Below the pieces are notes generated by a model. It made no database searches. It was not told where the DNA came from and saw only the letters and a program-made list of their open reading frames with translations. The position numbers and the translations under genes are program-made. Below are positions 22,266 to 31,906 of a stretch of 64,000 nt of DNA, one piece after another (positions within the stretch are counted from its first letter, which is position 1; each line of letters begins with the position of its first letter). This stretch comes from Dugong dugon. Its lineage: Eukaryota > Chordata > Mammalia > Sirenia > Dugongidae. The DNA is taken from assembly GCA_030035585.1 (NCBI GenBank), contig CM057466.1:115318682-115382681 (forward strand). The letters are read 5' to 3'.

Positions 22266-22845
22266 ATTGTTTCCCAACAAACAAAAGTAGCACACCAGAT
22301 GGCTTCCCTGGGAAATTCTACCAAACACTTAAAGAAAAATTGCACCAGTCCTTCTCAAACTCTTCCAAAAATAGAAGAGAAGGAAACACTTCCTAACTCA
22401 TTCTATGAGGCCAGCATTACTTTGATATCAAAACCAGAATAAAGACACCACAAGAAAACTACAGACCAATATCCCTTATGAATATAGATGCAAAAATCCT
22501 CAAGAAAATACTATCAAACCAAATCCAGCAGCATATTAGGATTATACACCATGCCAGGAATTCAAGCATAAGAAACTCAGTGTAGTTTGTCATACTAGTA
22601 GAATGAAGGAAAAGAACCACATGATAATCTCAATTAATGCAGAAAAGGCATTGATAAAATCCAACACCCTTTTATGATAAAAACACTCAACAAACTAGAA
22701 ATGGAAGGGAAATTCCTCAACATGATATGGGGCATTTGTGAAAACCACACAGCTAACATCATGTTCAAGTAAGACTGAAAAATTTCCCCCTAAGATCAGG
22801 ATCAAGGTAAGGATGCTTGCTTTCACCACTGCTATTCAACATTGT
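22266..22845 (+). mobile_element. L1 LINE ORF2 reverse-transcriptase region (part 1)
   Basis: L1 RT-region text: 'GGGAAATTCTACCAAACA', 'GAACACTTCCTAACTCATT', 'TTTGATATCAAAACCAG', 'ATGAATATAGATGCAAAAAT'. It contains stops and indels. It is interrupted at 22846 by an AfroSINE. Confidence 0.9.
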
Positions 22846-23065
22846 TAAGGAGCCCTGGTTGCACAGTGGTTAAGCACTCGGCTCCTAACCAAAAGATTGG
22901 TGGTTTGAACACATCAGCTGCTCCGTGGGAGAAAGATGTGGAAGTCTGCTTCTGTAAAGATTTACAGCCTTGGAAACCATATAGGGCAGTACTACTCTGT
23001 CCTATAGGGCCGCTATGAGTCAGAATAGAATTGATGGTAATGAGTTTGATTTTTTTTTTTTTTTA
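22846..23065 (+). mobile_element. AfroSINE inside L1, 12-bp TSD
   Basis: Long-type AfroSINE with head 'GGAGCCCTGGTTGCACAGTG', middle block 'GAGAAAGATGTGGAAGTC', tail 'CGCTATGAGTCAGAAT', then a T-rich tract. Perfect 12-bp target duplications ATTCAACATTGT lie at 22834-22845 and 23066-23077. Confidence 0.96.
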
Positions 23066-23700
23066 ATTCAACATTGTGCTAGAAGTTCTATCTAAAGCAA
23101 TTAGGCAAGGAAAAGAAATAAATCCTTCCAAATTGGAAAGGAAGAAGTAAAACAATATTCACATATGACATGATCCTATATATAGAAAATCCCAAAGAAT
23201 CCACAAGAAAACTACTAGAGCTAATAAATTAGTTTCGCAAAGTCACAGGGTACAAGATCAACACACAAAAATAAGTTGTTTTTCTATACACCAGCAATGA
23301 ACAATCTGAAAATGAAATTAAGAAACAACATCTAAAAGAATAAGATACCTAGGAATAAATATAACTATGGAGATGAAAGACTTTTACACTGAAAACTACA
23401 AAGCACTGTCGAAAGAAATTAAAGAAGACCTAAATAAATGAAAAGACTTCCCACATTCATGGAGTGGAAGACTCATTGTAGTTAAGATGTCAACACTATG
23501 CAAAGCAATCTATAGATTCACTGCAATCCCTATCACAATTCCAATAGACTTTTTTGCAGAAATGAGAAAAATCAATACTCAAATTTATATAGAATTGCAA
23601 GGGGCCCCAAATAACCAAAGCAATCTTGAAAAAGAAGAACAAAGTAGGAGGACTCACACTTCTCAGTTTCAAAATGTGCTATGAAGCTCAGCTTGGCAAT
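23066..23700 (+). mobile_element. L1 LINE ORF2 (part 2)
   Basis: Continues in register after the SINE: 'GCTAGAAGTTCTATCTAAAG', 'TCACAGGGTACAAGATCAAC', 'GATACCTAGGAATAAATATA', 'AATCTATAGATTCACTGCAA', 'AAGAAGAACAAAGTAGGAGG'. It overlaps in L1 coordinates with the fragment at 21800-22265. Confidence 0.93.
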
Positions 23701-24969
23701 CTTGATAATGTTGATCTAATTAAGGTGTGATCATTGGTCTGTCACTATGATGTCAACAAATAATTTCCTAGAAATATAAAATGTATGGGCCGATAAACAT
23801 GTAGTCGTTTTCATACTGGCAACATTCAGGGGTGTAATAAAGCATGGGCAAGTGGTTATTGGAATAATTGAAGGGAAGATGACTTATGTCTCCATAAGAA
23901 GTTTGTAGAGACATCCATGGGTTGCACATAGGAGAGGAACTCATCAGGTCCTAACTCATCTCAGTTTATAATGAATTAAACTGAGACTTGAAGTGAGGCG
24001 GGGGTACCAATCTGCTGTCGATTAAATGACGAGCGTTTGCTCAAGATCCCAAGGAGCTGATTAGTAGCAGAAAATCATCTGTACATCTGTATTTGCTCAT
24101 CATGGGTGTGTCCCCAGAAAACCACTGTAAAAGTGAGAACCCCTGGGAGATGCGTATACAGCTCCTCCTGGTTTCTTTCCCAGCAGCTGTAGTGTTATTC
24201 TGTTCATCTTCATCTTTCGACCTATCATTTCTTTTCTTTCAGGAAGAAAAGGGTTGGTAACATCTGAGAGCATGTGATTTGTCATGGGTTGAAAAGTGAG
24301 TTACCCAGCACTGACTGAGAACAGGTGAGCACCTCACCAAGGCTGATGGTGTGAAGCTGGCAGGAAGGTGGCCAGCAGAGCCCAGGCCCAGGCTGTGAGC
24401 TGTCGCCTCTGTTCTGGTCCACACGCCTTTGTTTAATGGAGCAATCATTTATACGTTTCAGCGGACAGAATCAAAGGGTGATCTTAATTTATTCCAGGCA
24501 ATTTCTCCCTTTGTTTTTCTTAATTCATGAGAATTAATATTCTTTAATGAGGATTTTTTATTTTGAGAATTTTTTTTTAGGAGGAAGCTCTGCTTCCCTC
24601 CTTTCCAGGTGTGCCAAGCATTAGGGAGCAACTCATAGAAAGTGATGAAATATTCACAAAGTGTATTAGCAACTTTTATAAAGGAAGAGGAGGAGAAGGC
24701 TTGGAGTGTGTGCTAATAATGGTGGATATTACGATAATTCTAAGGTTCTTGTGGAGCATCAGTATAGTCGAGTGATTATAATGTCAGCTTGATGCCCTGT
24801 CTTGAAATCTATTGTTGTCTGTTGCAAGGCAGACTTGATTTGTGACATGATACTTAGCAATACAAATATCTAAGCTAAAGAAATTAAATAGAGGAGAAGC
24901 TGGAAAAAAGATGGTAGCAATAAGTTTGAGTGGATATGTGGTAATGATAGTTAATATTTTTCTTTTGCC
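23701..24969. other. Unrecognised intergenic sequence
   Basis: No transposon or exon recognised apart from a possible eroded MIR around 24780-24860. Confidence 0.4.
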
Positions 24970-24981
24970 AATGTGTCAAGC

Positions 24982-25138
24982 CGGAGCCCTGGTGGAGTAG
25001 TGGTTAAGAGCTCAGCAGCTAACCAAAAGGTCAGCAGTTCGGATCCACCAGCTGCTCCTTGGAAACCCTATGGGGCAGTTCTACTCTGTCTTATAGGGTA
25101 GCTATGAGTCAGAATCGACTGGACGGCGTGGGGTTTTT
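24982..25138 (+). mobile_element. AfroSINE, 12-bp TSD, inside MIR-like sequence
   Basis: Short-type AfroSINE from 'GGAGCCCTGGTGGAGTAGTG' to 'CGACTGGACGGCGTGGGG'. Perfect 12-bp target duplications AATGTGTCAAGC lie at 24970-24981 and 25139-25150. Confidence 0.97.
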
Positions 25139-25375
25139 AATGTGTCAAGCAGTGTGCTAAATGCTTTACATGCGCTGTCTTATGTAATTCTCACGCAAAT
25201 CTTTTGAAGTAGGTAATATTATTATTCTCACTTTTCAGATAAGAAAAATTGACACTCAGAGTTTAAAACGTGCTCAAACTTTGCACAGTTGGTGAGAGAG
25301 AAGATATGAGAAGCCAAATGTTTTACTCCAGAGCCTTAACTCTTGAACAGTGAGTTATATTAGCTCCCCAAATTA
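25139..25375 (-). mobile_element. MIR SINE
   Basis: Reverse-complement MIR: 'GTGCTAAATGCTTTACATGC', 'ATGTAATTCTCACGCAAATC', 'TTATTCTCACTTTTCAGATA', 'GACACTCAGAGTTTAAAACG', 'CCAGAGCC'. It contained the target of the AfroSINE at 24982. Confidence 0.85.
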
Positions 25376-26254
25376 AGAATACCACCACTACTCCTTAAAA
25401 TATATCTAGAAATTTATTTTTTATACTCTCTGATGGGCATTAAGTTTCTACAGCCAAAATTTTTGCTAAAATTTGCAGTCGGGAGAATGGAGAGTTATTA
25501 ATATAAAATAATAACTGTAATAAAAAGTTATATATCTGTAGTATGGTTTCATAAAACAAAACTTAAACTTATTGGAAAGGTTAAGAGTACTGGAGTTACT
25601 TCTTCCAAAGACGAGGGAGCAGAGCGGAGAAGCGGGGCGAGGCAGGAAAGAACGACCTGCCCAAAGATGGCTGACCAGCTCTTGCTCCACCCCTGGCAGG
25701 AACGGGCCCCAGGGAAACATTGTACTTTTGCTGAGAACGCAGCGGGACCTTTGTTTAAGGGTGAGAAGTCCCTGTCAGCAAGGTGGCTAATCATGCATCT
25801 TTGGAGGAAACAGTACCACCTTTCCAGGTGGGCTGTGGTTCTGTCTCTCCTACGGCCGGCTGTGAGTGGGCTGACCTCTCGGGGTTGCTTGGACCCTAGG
25901 AAATTAATTATAAGACCTGTCCTAATTTTTTAAAATATATCATGCATATCTGAAATCTCTAAGGTATAAAAACTTGCTATTTTTAAACTTTCTGAGAAAA
26001 AACCGAAAGAGTATGAAACCAAAATTTGGTTTTCTCTATTGAGCTATCAGAATAAAATCAGAAATGCTCCAACTCTAACATATGAAAAACTATTATAGGA
26101 AATTAACTGAGAAAATATTAGCATTCAAATAAACAAGTGCAGTGTATAATATAAAACAACACATGGAATATGAGCAGGTTGCACTTATATTGTGCATTAA
26201 TGTTATGGACAACGATGAGGAAGACAAAAGTTTAACAATTCAATTTAAGTAGGC
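25376..26254. other. Unrecognised sequence, GC-richer in the middle
   Basis: From 25570 to 25910 the base composition rises above its AT-rich flanks. Overlapping open frames of 72-88 codons exist on both strands, but none has recognisable domains. It may be an eroded LTR or a regulatory segment; I cannot decide. Confidence 0.35.
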
Positions 26255-26655
26255 ACTTATAATGTGCAAGACTCTAGGTTAGGCACTAGAGAATATAAAA
26301 ATAATAAGACAGTTGCTTCCCCCAAGGAATTAGTAAGACAACTGTGCAAATAACAAAACATGAATTTGAATATCTTATGAGAGAAGTTCCACAAAATGCT
26401 ATGGGATTTCAGAGAAGGAAGGGCATCTAATCCAGTGGATTAGATAGTTTTCATGCAGGTGGTAACTTTTGAAAGGAGACCTGAGTTACAGTTTTGACAA
26501 ATGGAGACTGGGGAGACAAGAGGCTGGGGTTTCATGAAGGACCAACAAGAACAAAGGTTTGGGGGCAATAAATCAAAGAGCACTGACCGTCTGGCATGGC
26601 TGGAGAGTAAGGCACACAAAAGTGGACAAGTAGTGGAGGTCTCTAATGCTGAGGA
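26255..26655 (+). repeat. Ancient interspersed repeat (unclassified by me)
   Basis: Contains 'AAGACTCTAGGTTAGGCACT', 'TTGCTTCCCCCAAGGAATTA', 'GAAGGGCATCTAATCC' and 'TGGCTGGAGAGTAAGGCAC', the order seen in the other copies of this class. Confidence 0.45.
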
Positions 26656-26659
26656 CTTC

Positions 26660-26815
26660 TCTCCCAGGATCCATTAGCAGTCACTCCCCATCCCCCCCTT
26701 CACCCCAGCCCTGTGCAATCACAAATCTATTTTCTATCTCTATAAATTTGCTTATTCTGGGCATTTCATACAAGTAGAATCATACAATAAATGGTCTAAG
26801 AAAGACTATTTTTAG
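26660..26815 (-). mobile_element. L1M-type LINE 3' UTR fragment
   Basis: Contains 'CCATTAGCAGTCACTCCCCA', 'CACAAATCTATTTTCTATCT', 'CTTATTCTGGGCATTTCATA' and 'GTAGAATCATACAATA'. This is the old L1M 3' UTR motif set in reverse complement. A better-preserved copy lies at 30706. Confidence 0.75.
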
Positions 26816-26869
26816 TTGTAGTTTTAACTTGATAAGCAAAGGGTTGCCACTGAGGATTTTTGTGCAGTG

Positions 26870-27217
26870 GAATGGTTTGATTAATGCCAGGCACTGCTCT
26901 AGGAGCTTGGATACACCAGTGAACAGAAGAAACAAAGAGCTTGGCCTTTATGGAGGTTAAGTTCTAGCTTGGGAATACAGACCATAAATAATAGAAATAC
27001 AATAAACAAGAAAGTATATCACCTGTGAGAACTATGGCCTGGGTGCCAAATCCTGCCCGCTAGACTTTTATAAATAAAGTTTTATGGGCACACAGTCACA
27101 TCCGTCATTTACGTATCATCTATTGCTGCCTTTACACTACGATGGCAGAGTTGAGTGGTGGCAACACAGACTACATGACCTGCAAAGCTGAAAATATTTA
27201 CATCTGGAAAAAGTTTA
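26870..27217 (+). repeat. Ancient interspersed repeat, head portion
   Basis: 26870-27010 reads 'TGCCAGGCACTGCTCTAGG', then 'ACACCAGTGAACAGAAG', then 'GGCCTTTATGGAGGTTAAG'. The class continues after the SINEs at about 27680. The stretch 27011-27217 ('TATGGGCACACAGTCACAT') looks like another old repeat I cannot name. Confidence 0.45.
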
Positions 27218-27231
27218 CTGATCATTGCATT

Positions 27232-27436
27232 AAAAACCAAACCAAACCTACTGTCCAGTCGATTCTGATTCATAGCGACCCTATAGGACAGACTAGAACT
27301 GCCTCAAGGGTATCCAAGGCTGTAATCTTTATGAAAGCAGAGTGCCACATCATCCACCTGAGGAGCCACTGATGGGTTCAAACCACTGACCTTCCAGTTA
27401 GCAACTGAGCACTTCACTGTTGCGCCACCAGGGCCC
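27232..27436 (-). mobile_element. AfroSINE, first of a head-to-tail pair
   Basis: Long-type reverse-complement AfroSINE from 'GTCCAGTCGATTCTGATTC' to 'TTGCGCCACCAGGGCCC'. It is preceded by CTGATCATTGCATT (27218-27231) and followed by CTGATCCTTGCATT (27437-27450). Confidence 0.94.
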
Positions 27437-27450
27437 CTGATCCTTGCATT

Positions 27451-27619
27451 TCCAAACCAAATAAACCAAACCAATTGCCGTCCAGTCGATTCCGACTCAT
27501 AGCTACCCTATAAGACAGAGTAGAACTGCCCTGTTGGGTTTCCAAGGAGTAGCTGGTGGATTCAAACTGCTGACCTTTTGGTTAGTAGCCAAGCTCTTAA
27601 CCACTGCGCCACCAGGGCT
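27451..27619 (-). mobile_element. AfroSINE, second of a head-to-tail pair
   Basis: Short-type reverse-complement AfroSINE from 'GCCGTCCAGTCGATTCCGAC' to 'GCGCCACCAGGGCT'. It is flanked by CTGATCCTTGCATT (27437-27450) and CTGATCTTTGCATT (27620-27633), so the same 14-bp target occurs three times around the two SINEs. Confidence 0.94.
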
Positions 27620-27679
27620 CTGATCTTTGCATTAGAACATATTAAATGTTATGGGAAAAGAAAAAATAGAGAACAGGAT

Positions 27680-28070
27680 AAGGGAAATTGGGAATGCAGG
27701 AGGAGGAGTTACAGTATTAATGAGGGTGGCCAAGGTGGATCTCACTGGAAAGATGAGATTTGGTAAAAGACTTGAGGGGACTGAGTGAGTTAGCAGACTA
27801 GATGTCTGGGGGATGAGCATTCCAGACAGAGGAAATAGGCAATCCAAAGGCCCTGGGGCAGAAGTGTGCCCAGCTGACTCAAGGAGCAGGGGGAGCAAAT
27901 GGGAGTGTAGTGGGGATGAGGTCAGAAAGGTATTTGGGGGCCGGCCATGAGAGCCTCTGTAGTCCATAGTGAGGATTTTTCTTTTGCTTTAGAAATAAGG
28001 AACATTGGAGGGTTTGAGCAGAGGAGAGTTATCATCTTACTTAAAATTTAAAAGGATTATTCCGGCTACT
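27680..28070 (+). repeat. Ancient interspersed repeat, body portion
   Basis: Shows 'GATGAGCATTCCAGACAGAG', 'GGCAATCCAAAGGCCCTGGG', 'ATGAGGTCAGAAAGGTAT' and 'CATTGGAGGGTTTGAGCAGA'. It is a recognisable old mammalian repeat whose name I cannot give with certainty. It is interrupted at 28082 by an RTE fragment and resumes at 28359 ('AATAGATCAGGTGGGATCCA'). Confidence 0.5.
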
Positions 28071-28081
28071 ATACTGAGAAT

Positions 28082-28347
28082 GCTCCTTAGAAGTAAGGAG
28101 GATGGCAAGACTTCATCTCACATGTTATCAGGAGGCATCAGTCCCTGGAGAAGGACATCATGCTTGGTAAAATGGAGGGTCAGAGAAAGAGAGGAAGACC
28201 CTGAGACGGATGGACACAGTGGCTGTAACAATGGGCTCAAACATAGCAACGATTGTGAGGATGGTGCAGGACCAGGCAGTGTTTTGTTCTGTTGTACATG
28301 GGGTCACTATGAGTCAAAACCAACTTGCCAGCACCTAACAACAACAA
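28082..28347 (+). mobile_element. RTE/BovB-type LINE 3' end
   Basis: Plus-strand remnant of the RTE ORF2 C-terminus and tail: 'CTCCTTAGAAGTAAGGAGGA', 'GGAGAAGGACATCATGCTTG', 'GGTCACTATGAGTCAAAACC', ending in CAACAACAA. An 11-bp near-perfect target duplication, ATACTGAGAAT / ATATTGAGAAT, lies at 28071-28081 and 28348-28358. Minus-strand relatives are at 15344 and 50165. Confidence 0.88.
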
Positions 28348-28460
28348 ATATTGAGAATAGATCAGGTGGGATCCAGGAGAGAGACAGCTTAGGCCCCAGT
28401 GCTGGGGTCAAGAGGTTGAGAGGTGGTCTTATTCTGGATAATGAGGTAACCAAAAAGAAA

Positions 28461-28630
28461 CAAAAAACAAAAACAAAAAACCATTGCCATCAAGTCAATT
28501 CTGACTCATAGCAACCCTACAGGACAGAGTAGAACTGCCCCAGAGGGTTTCCAAGGAGCAGCCAGTGGATTCAAACTGCTGACCTTTTGGTTAGCAGCTG
28601 AGCTGTTTACTACTGCGTCACCAGGGCTCC
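28461..28630 (-). mobile_element. AfroSINE, first of a second head-to-tail pair
   Basis: Starts with an A-rich tract, then 'CATTGCCATCAAGTCAATTC', and ends 'GTCACCAGGGCTCC'. It is followed directly by another copy in the same orientation. Confidence 0.94.
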
Positions 28631-28803
28631 ATAAACCAAACCCACTGCCGCTGAGTCAATTATGACTCATAGCAACCCCATAGGGTTTCCAAGGCTATAC
28701 ATCTCTACGGAAGCAGACTGCCACGTCTTCCTCCCGCAGAGCTGCTGGTGGTTTCGAACCACTAACCTTTCGGTTAGAAGTTGATCTCTTTAACCACTGC
28801 TCC
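28631..28803 (-). mobile_element. AfroSINE, second of the pair
   Basis: 'CCACTGCCGCTGAGTCAATT' to 'TTTAACCACTGCTCCA'. Long type, diverged, abutting the preceding copy. Confidence 0.9.
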
Positions 28804-29525
28804 AATTTTGTAGCTTGTGGCAACTGCCAGGAAGATGTGGGTGTTACCAAGATAAAAAAAAAAGTTGGGGGAAAGCGTGGAGCTTGTGGAGACCACTATG
28901 TGGCTAAGTTTTCAGGAGTCTTTCTGGGAAAGGAGGGTCTTGGTTGAATGTTGCAGCATTGTACATGGCAGGCTAGAACTCTCCAGAGCCTTTGTCTCAG
29001 GTTGGCACATTACATGCAAGTAAACACGTACAAGTAAATATGTAAGTGTGCCTAAACTGCCTAGCTGGAGTCCACCCTTAAATTCTAATGATTCACATTT
29101 AGCAGATATTTGAAAACTATTAAAAATCCAAGAAGCATTTGATCTTTATTTTGTTTCATTAAAAAGTGCAAATGTAAACATCTCTTTGATTTTTTTAAGT
29201 AAGTTTTTTTAAACCCTATTACAAAGAATTGTTTATACATAAGATAGTACTTTATGTACCACATAGATACTATCTCCAGCCTTTTTTCCTTCCTTAACAT
29301 TTCTTCCATGTCAGCTTATTCCAGCAACCAACTACCTCTTCTCCCTCCCCATCACCTCTGGATCTTCTCCTTTAGACGCTTCCTCATCAAGGCTTTCCTC
29401 TGCCAAGTCTTCTCTCTTCAGGCAGTTACAGGCCATTAGCATGGCAGTGAGAGATATTTTTCTTTGAAGTATTTTAGACTATAAACCTCAATCTCAAGCA
29501 ATTCATTCAAAGGCTCAATCATATA
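28804..29525. other. Unrecognised intergenic sequence
   Basis: AT-rich, no transposon or exon recognised. A pyrimidine-rich stretch lies at 29275-29420. Confidence 0.4.
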
Positions 29526-30060
29526 TTCCACAAATTATATGAAGCACCTTCTATGTGTCAGGCCCTGTCTAAGCCAAGAAAATGTAATCATAACTTAGTC
29601 CAGGTCCTTCCACTTACAGAGCTTAAAGCTTCAGAGGAGGTAGAAATAAACAAGCAACTATGTTAGGGTCATACAGGTAGGACTGGGTAGCCACAGAACA
29701 CTACAGGAGCACTACGAGGGGCTTAGCCAGGAAGAAGAGGTCCTATCCCAGCTGGCTTCCTGGAGGAGGAAGATCTGGGACAGAGAGGGCAACTGCCATG
29801 AATGTGAGGGCAGCTTGTCCTGGAGCTGTCCTGCTGTCCCTTCCACCCAGCGATCTAGCCTGAAGAGGGTGAGGGACAAAGCAAGTCAACTAAGCATTGC
29901 CGGAATCTGAAGGGCTTGAAAGGCGTGTATGAATTTTACACATGACCCTGAGCTCAGTGGGGTGCCATTGAAAGGATTTGAGCCCGGAGTGGCATTCTCG
30001 GGTTTTCTGTTTAGAAGGCCACTCTGATTCACTCTGATCGTGATGCCTGGTAATACTGTG
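29526..30060 (+). repeat. Ancient interspersed repeat (unclassified by me)
   Basis: Same class as at 27680: 'TTCTATGTGTCAGGCCCTGT', 'TTCCTGGAGGAGGAAGATCT', 'GTGGGGTGCCATTGAAAGGA', 'GCCACTCTGATTCACTCTG'. Confidence 0.45.
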
Positions 30061-30695
30061 GGGAGGCAAGACCACAGGGAGCTGAGGACTAGGGTGAGTC
30101 CCGAGCAAACCAGAGAGCCCCATCCAGCAAGTGTGTCCTCAACCGCAGCACAGCTCGCTGAATCCTGTTCATATTTCCAGCCGCTGCTGGTTTGAGCTCA
30201 ACTCAATGCTCAGATATAATAGAAGAATAGGTTCTTAAAGTATAGTTGAGAATATTTACAATTAGCTAGCTAAAGATAGAAAGTAAGACAATGTAATGAT
30301 GTGTTGTTTGACACATAATAATAGCAGAATGCTAGAATGTAACCTTGCTTTTTTCTCTGATTCACATTTATGTTGTAGAATCCCAGAACATCTGGAATAA
30401 GTAAACATTACATTTTCTGTCATGAAATATCTAAAAGCCACACACCAAACATTTTTGTTTAAAAAAAATGGAAACCAGGAGAAGCATTTTTACATTCTCA
30501 CATAAAGGAAGCTGTTAGTGCATCTTGTACTTTCGTTTACACACAATTAATATCAAAATTTAATTTCACCCCTTATAAACCTGCTCAGCTGTAAACAAAC
30601 AAGCCATCGTGGAGGCTGAATCTAATAATGAGCTCGCCGACTGGATGCTAACGTAAACAATGACATCAGGGTAAATCAGAGCCTCTACAGATGTT
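30061..30695. other. Repeat-poor sequence with a possible regulatory segment
   Basis: No transposon recognised. 30590-30670 contains a forkhead-like TGTAAACAAACA word (about 30590-30601) and a second GTAAACA word (about 30652-30658) within a less AT-rich block. Function is not inferable without cross-species conservation. Confidence 0.3.
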
Positions 30696-30705
30696 AGACA
30701 AAGAT

Positions 30706-30903
30706 TTTTTTTTTTACATCTTTACTGAGATATAAATTATGTACCATAAAATTCACCCACTTAAAGTGTACAATTCAGGGGTTTTGGTGTATGCACAGAA
30801 TTGTGCAGCCATCACCACATTCTGATTTTAGAACATTTTCATCACCCCAAAAAGAAATCGTGTGCCCATTAGCTGTCACTCCTCATTGCCCCTTCCCCCA
30901 GCT
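30706..30903 (-). mobile_element. L1M-type LINE 3' UTR (part 1)
   Basis: Well-preserved motifs in reverse complement: 'CTTTACTGAGATATAAATTA', 'CACTTAAAGTGTACAATTCA', 'AATTGTGCAGCCATCACCAC', 'ATTTTCATCACCCCAAAAAG'. It is interrupted by an AfroSINE-derived insert and resumes at 31109. Confidence 0.9.
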
Positions 30904-30912
30904 CCAACACTA

Positions 30913-31099
30913 ACCTGTTGCCTTTGAGTCAGTTCTGACTTTTGGTGACCCCATGTGTTACATAGTAGAACTGCTCCGTAGATTTGCACTCAACTACTAA
31001 CCTAAAGGTTGGCGGTTCAATCTACCCAGCGGTGCCACAGAAGAAAGGCCTGGTGATCTGCTTCCATAAAGATTACAACCAAGAAAACTTTATGGAGCC
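30913..31099. mobile_element. AfroSINE-derived insert with internal inversion
   Basis: The left part (to about 30983) is minus-strand AfroSINE tail ('CTTTGAGTCAGTTCTGAC', 'TAGTAGAACTGCTCCGTA'). The right part is plus-strand head and middle ('CTAACCTAAAGGTTGGCGG', 'GAAAGGCCTGGTGATCTGC'). A perfect 9-bp target duplication, CCAACACTA, at 30904-30912 and 31100-31108 shows that it entered as one unit. An inversion during insertion (twin-priming-like) is the simplest reading. Confidence 0.85.
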
Positions 31100-31108
31100 C
31101 CAACACTA

Positions 31109-31230
31109 GACAATCACTAATCCACTTTCTGTATTTATAGACTTGCTTATTCTGGACATTTCATATAAATGGAATCATGCAATATGTGATGTGAGAAAGA
31201 TTATTCTTCATTGTAATTTTATTTTTTTCT
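31109..31230 (-). mobile_element. L1M-type LINE 3' UTR (part 2)
   Basis: Continues the interrupted L1M: 'AATCACTAATCCACTTTCTG', 'CTTATTCTGGACATTTCATA', 'AATGGAATCATGCAATATGT'. Confidence 0.9.
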
Positions 31231-31476
31231 ATACTGCAACTTAACACATTGCTATTCCTGATGAGAATCAATGGAAAAGAAGCCCCGTTAGAAGCTGTCA
31301 AGCTACCAAACAGGGTCTCTGAGAGAACTGTTTCTCTCTGGCATTTCAGTTCCTGTGCAATGCTTTCTACAGAACCCATCCACTTCTGTCCACGCAAAAT
31401 CTATGATGGTGTAGGTCTTCATTGCCTTGAATGCCCTACTGAGTGTGTTAGAGTCTTATTCAGTCATCAGTACTCC

Positions 31477-31632
31477 AAAAAAAGCCAAACCCATTGCCAC
31501 TGAGTTGATTCCGACTCATAGCGACCCTATAGGACAGCCTGGAACTGCCCCATAGGATTTCCAAGGAGCAGCTGGTAGATGCTAACTGTCAACCTTTTGG
31601 TTAGCAGCCACGCTCTTAACTACTGAGCCACT
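31477..31632 (-). mobile_element. AfroSINE (short type)
   Basis: A-rich start, 'CATTGCCACTGAGTTGATTC', 'GACCCTATAGGACAGCCTGG', ending at 'TTAACTACTGAGCCACTA'. Confidence 0.93.
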
Positions 31633-31696
31633 AATTTCAGCATATTTGACACAATCCTAGGTTGGCATGTATCTTCATTTAAAGCATGTCGATAAT

Positions 31697-31906
31697 ATAT
31701 AGAGTCACTGGGTGGTGCAAATGGTTAACATGCTAGGCCACTAACAGAAAGGTTGGTGATTCGAGTCCACCTAGGAACATCTCAAAAGAAAAGCCTGGTG
31801 ATCTACTTTTGAAAAATGACCATTGAAAACCCTGTGGAGCACAGTTCTACTCTGACACACATGAGGCTGCTATGAGACAGTGTCAGCTCCATGGCAACTG
31901 GTTTAT
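31697..31906 (+). mobile_element. AfroSINE-related SINE, alternative subfamily
   Basis: The head is 'GAGTCACTGGGTGGTGCAAA' and not the GGAGCCC head. The middle is 'AAAGCCTGGTGATCTAC' and 'CATTGAAAACCCTGTGGAGC'. The tail is 'GGCAACTGGTTT'. The overall architecture is the same but the subfamily is distinct. The relic at 30913 and the tail at 62683 share its features. Confidence 0.88.

Noticed and set aside
25560-25930. Possible CpG island or small gene with 72-88 codon frames on both strands
   Set aside because: CpG content is only mildly raised, frames overlap antisense, and no domain, splice signal or start context singles one out.
27632-27967. 111-codon minus-strand frame
   Set aside because: Antisense to the body of an ancient interspersed repeat. 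Leu/Pro/Ser-rich without domain.
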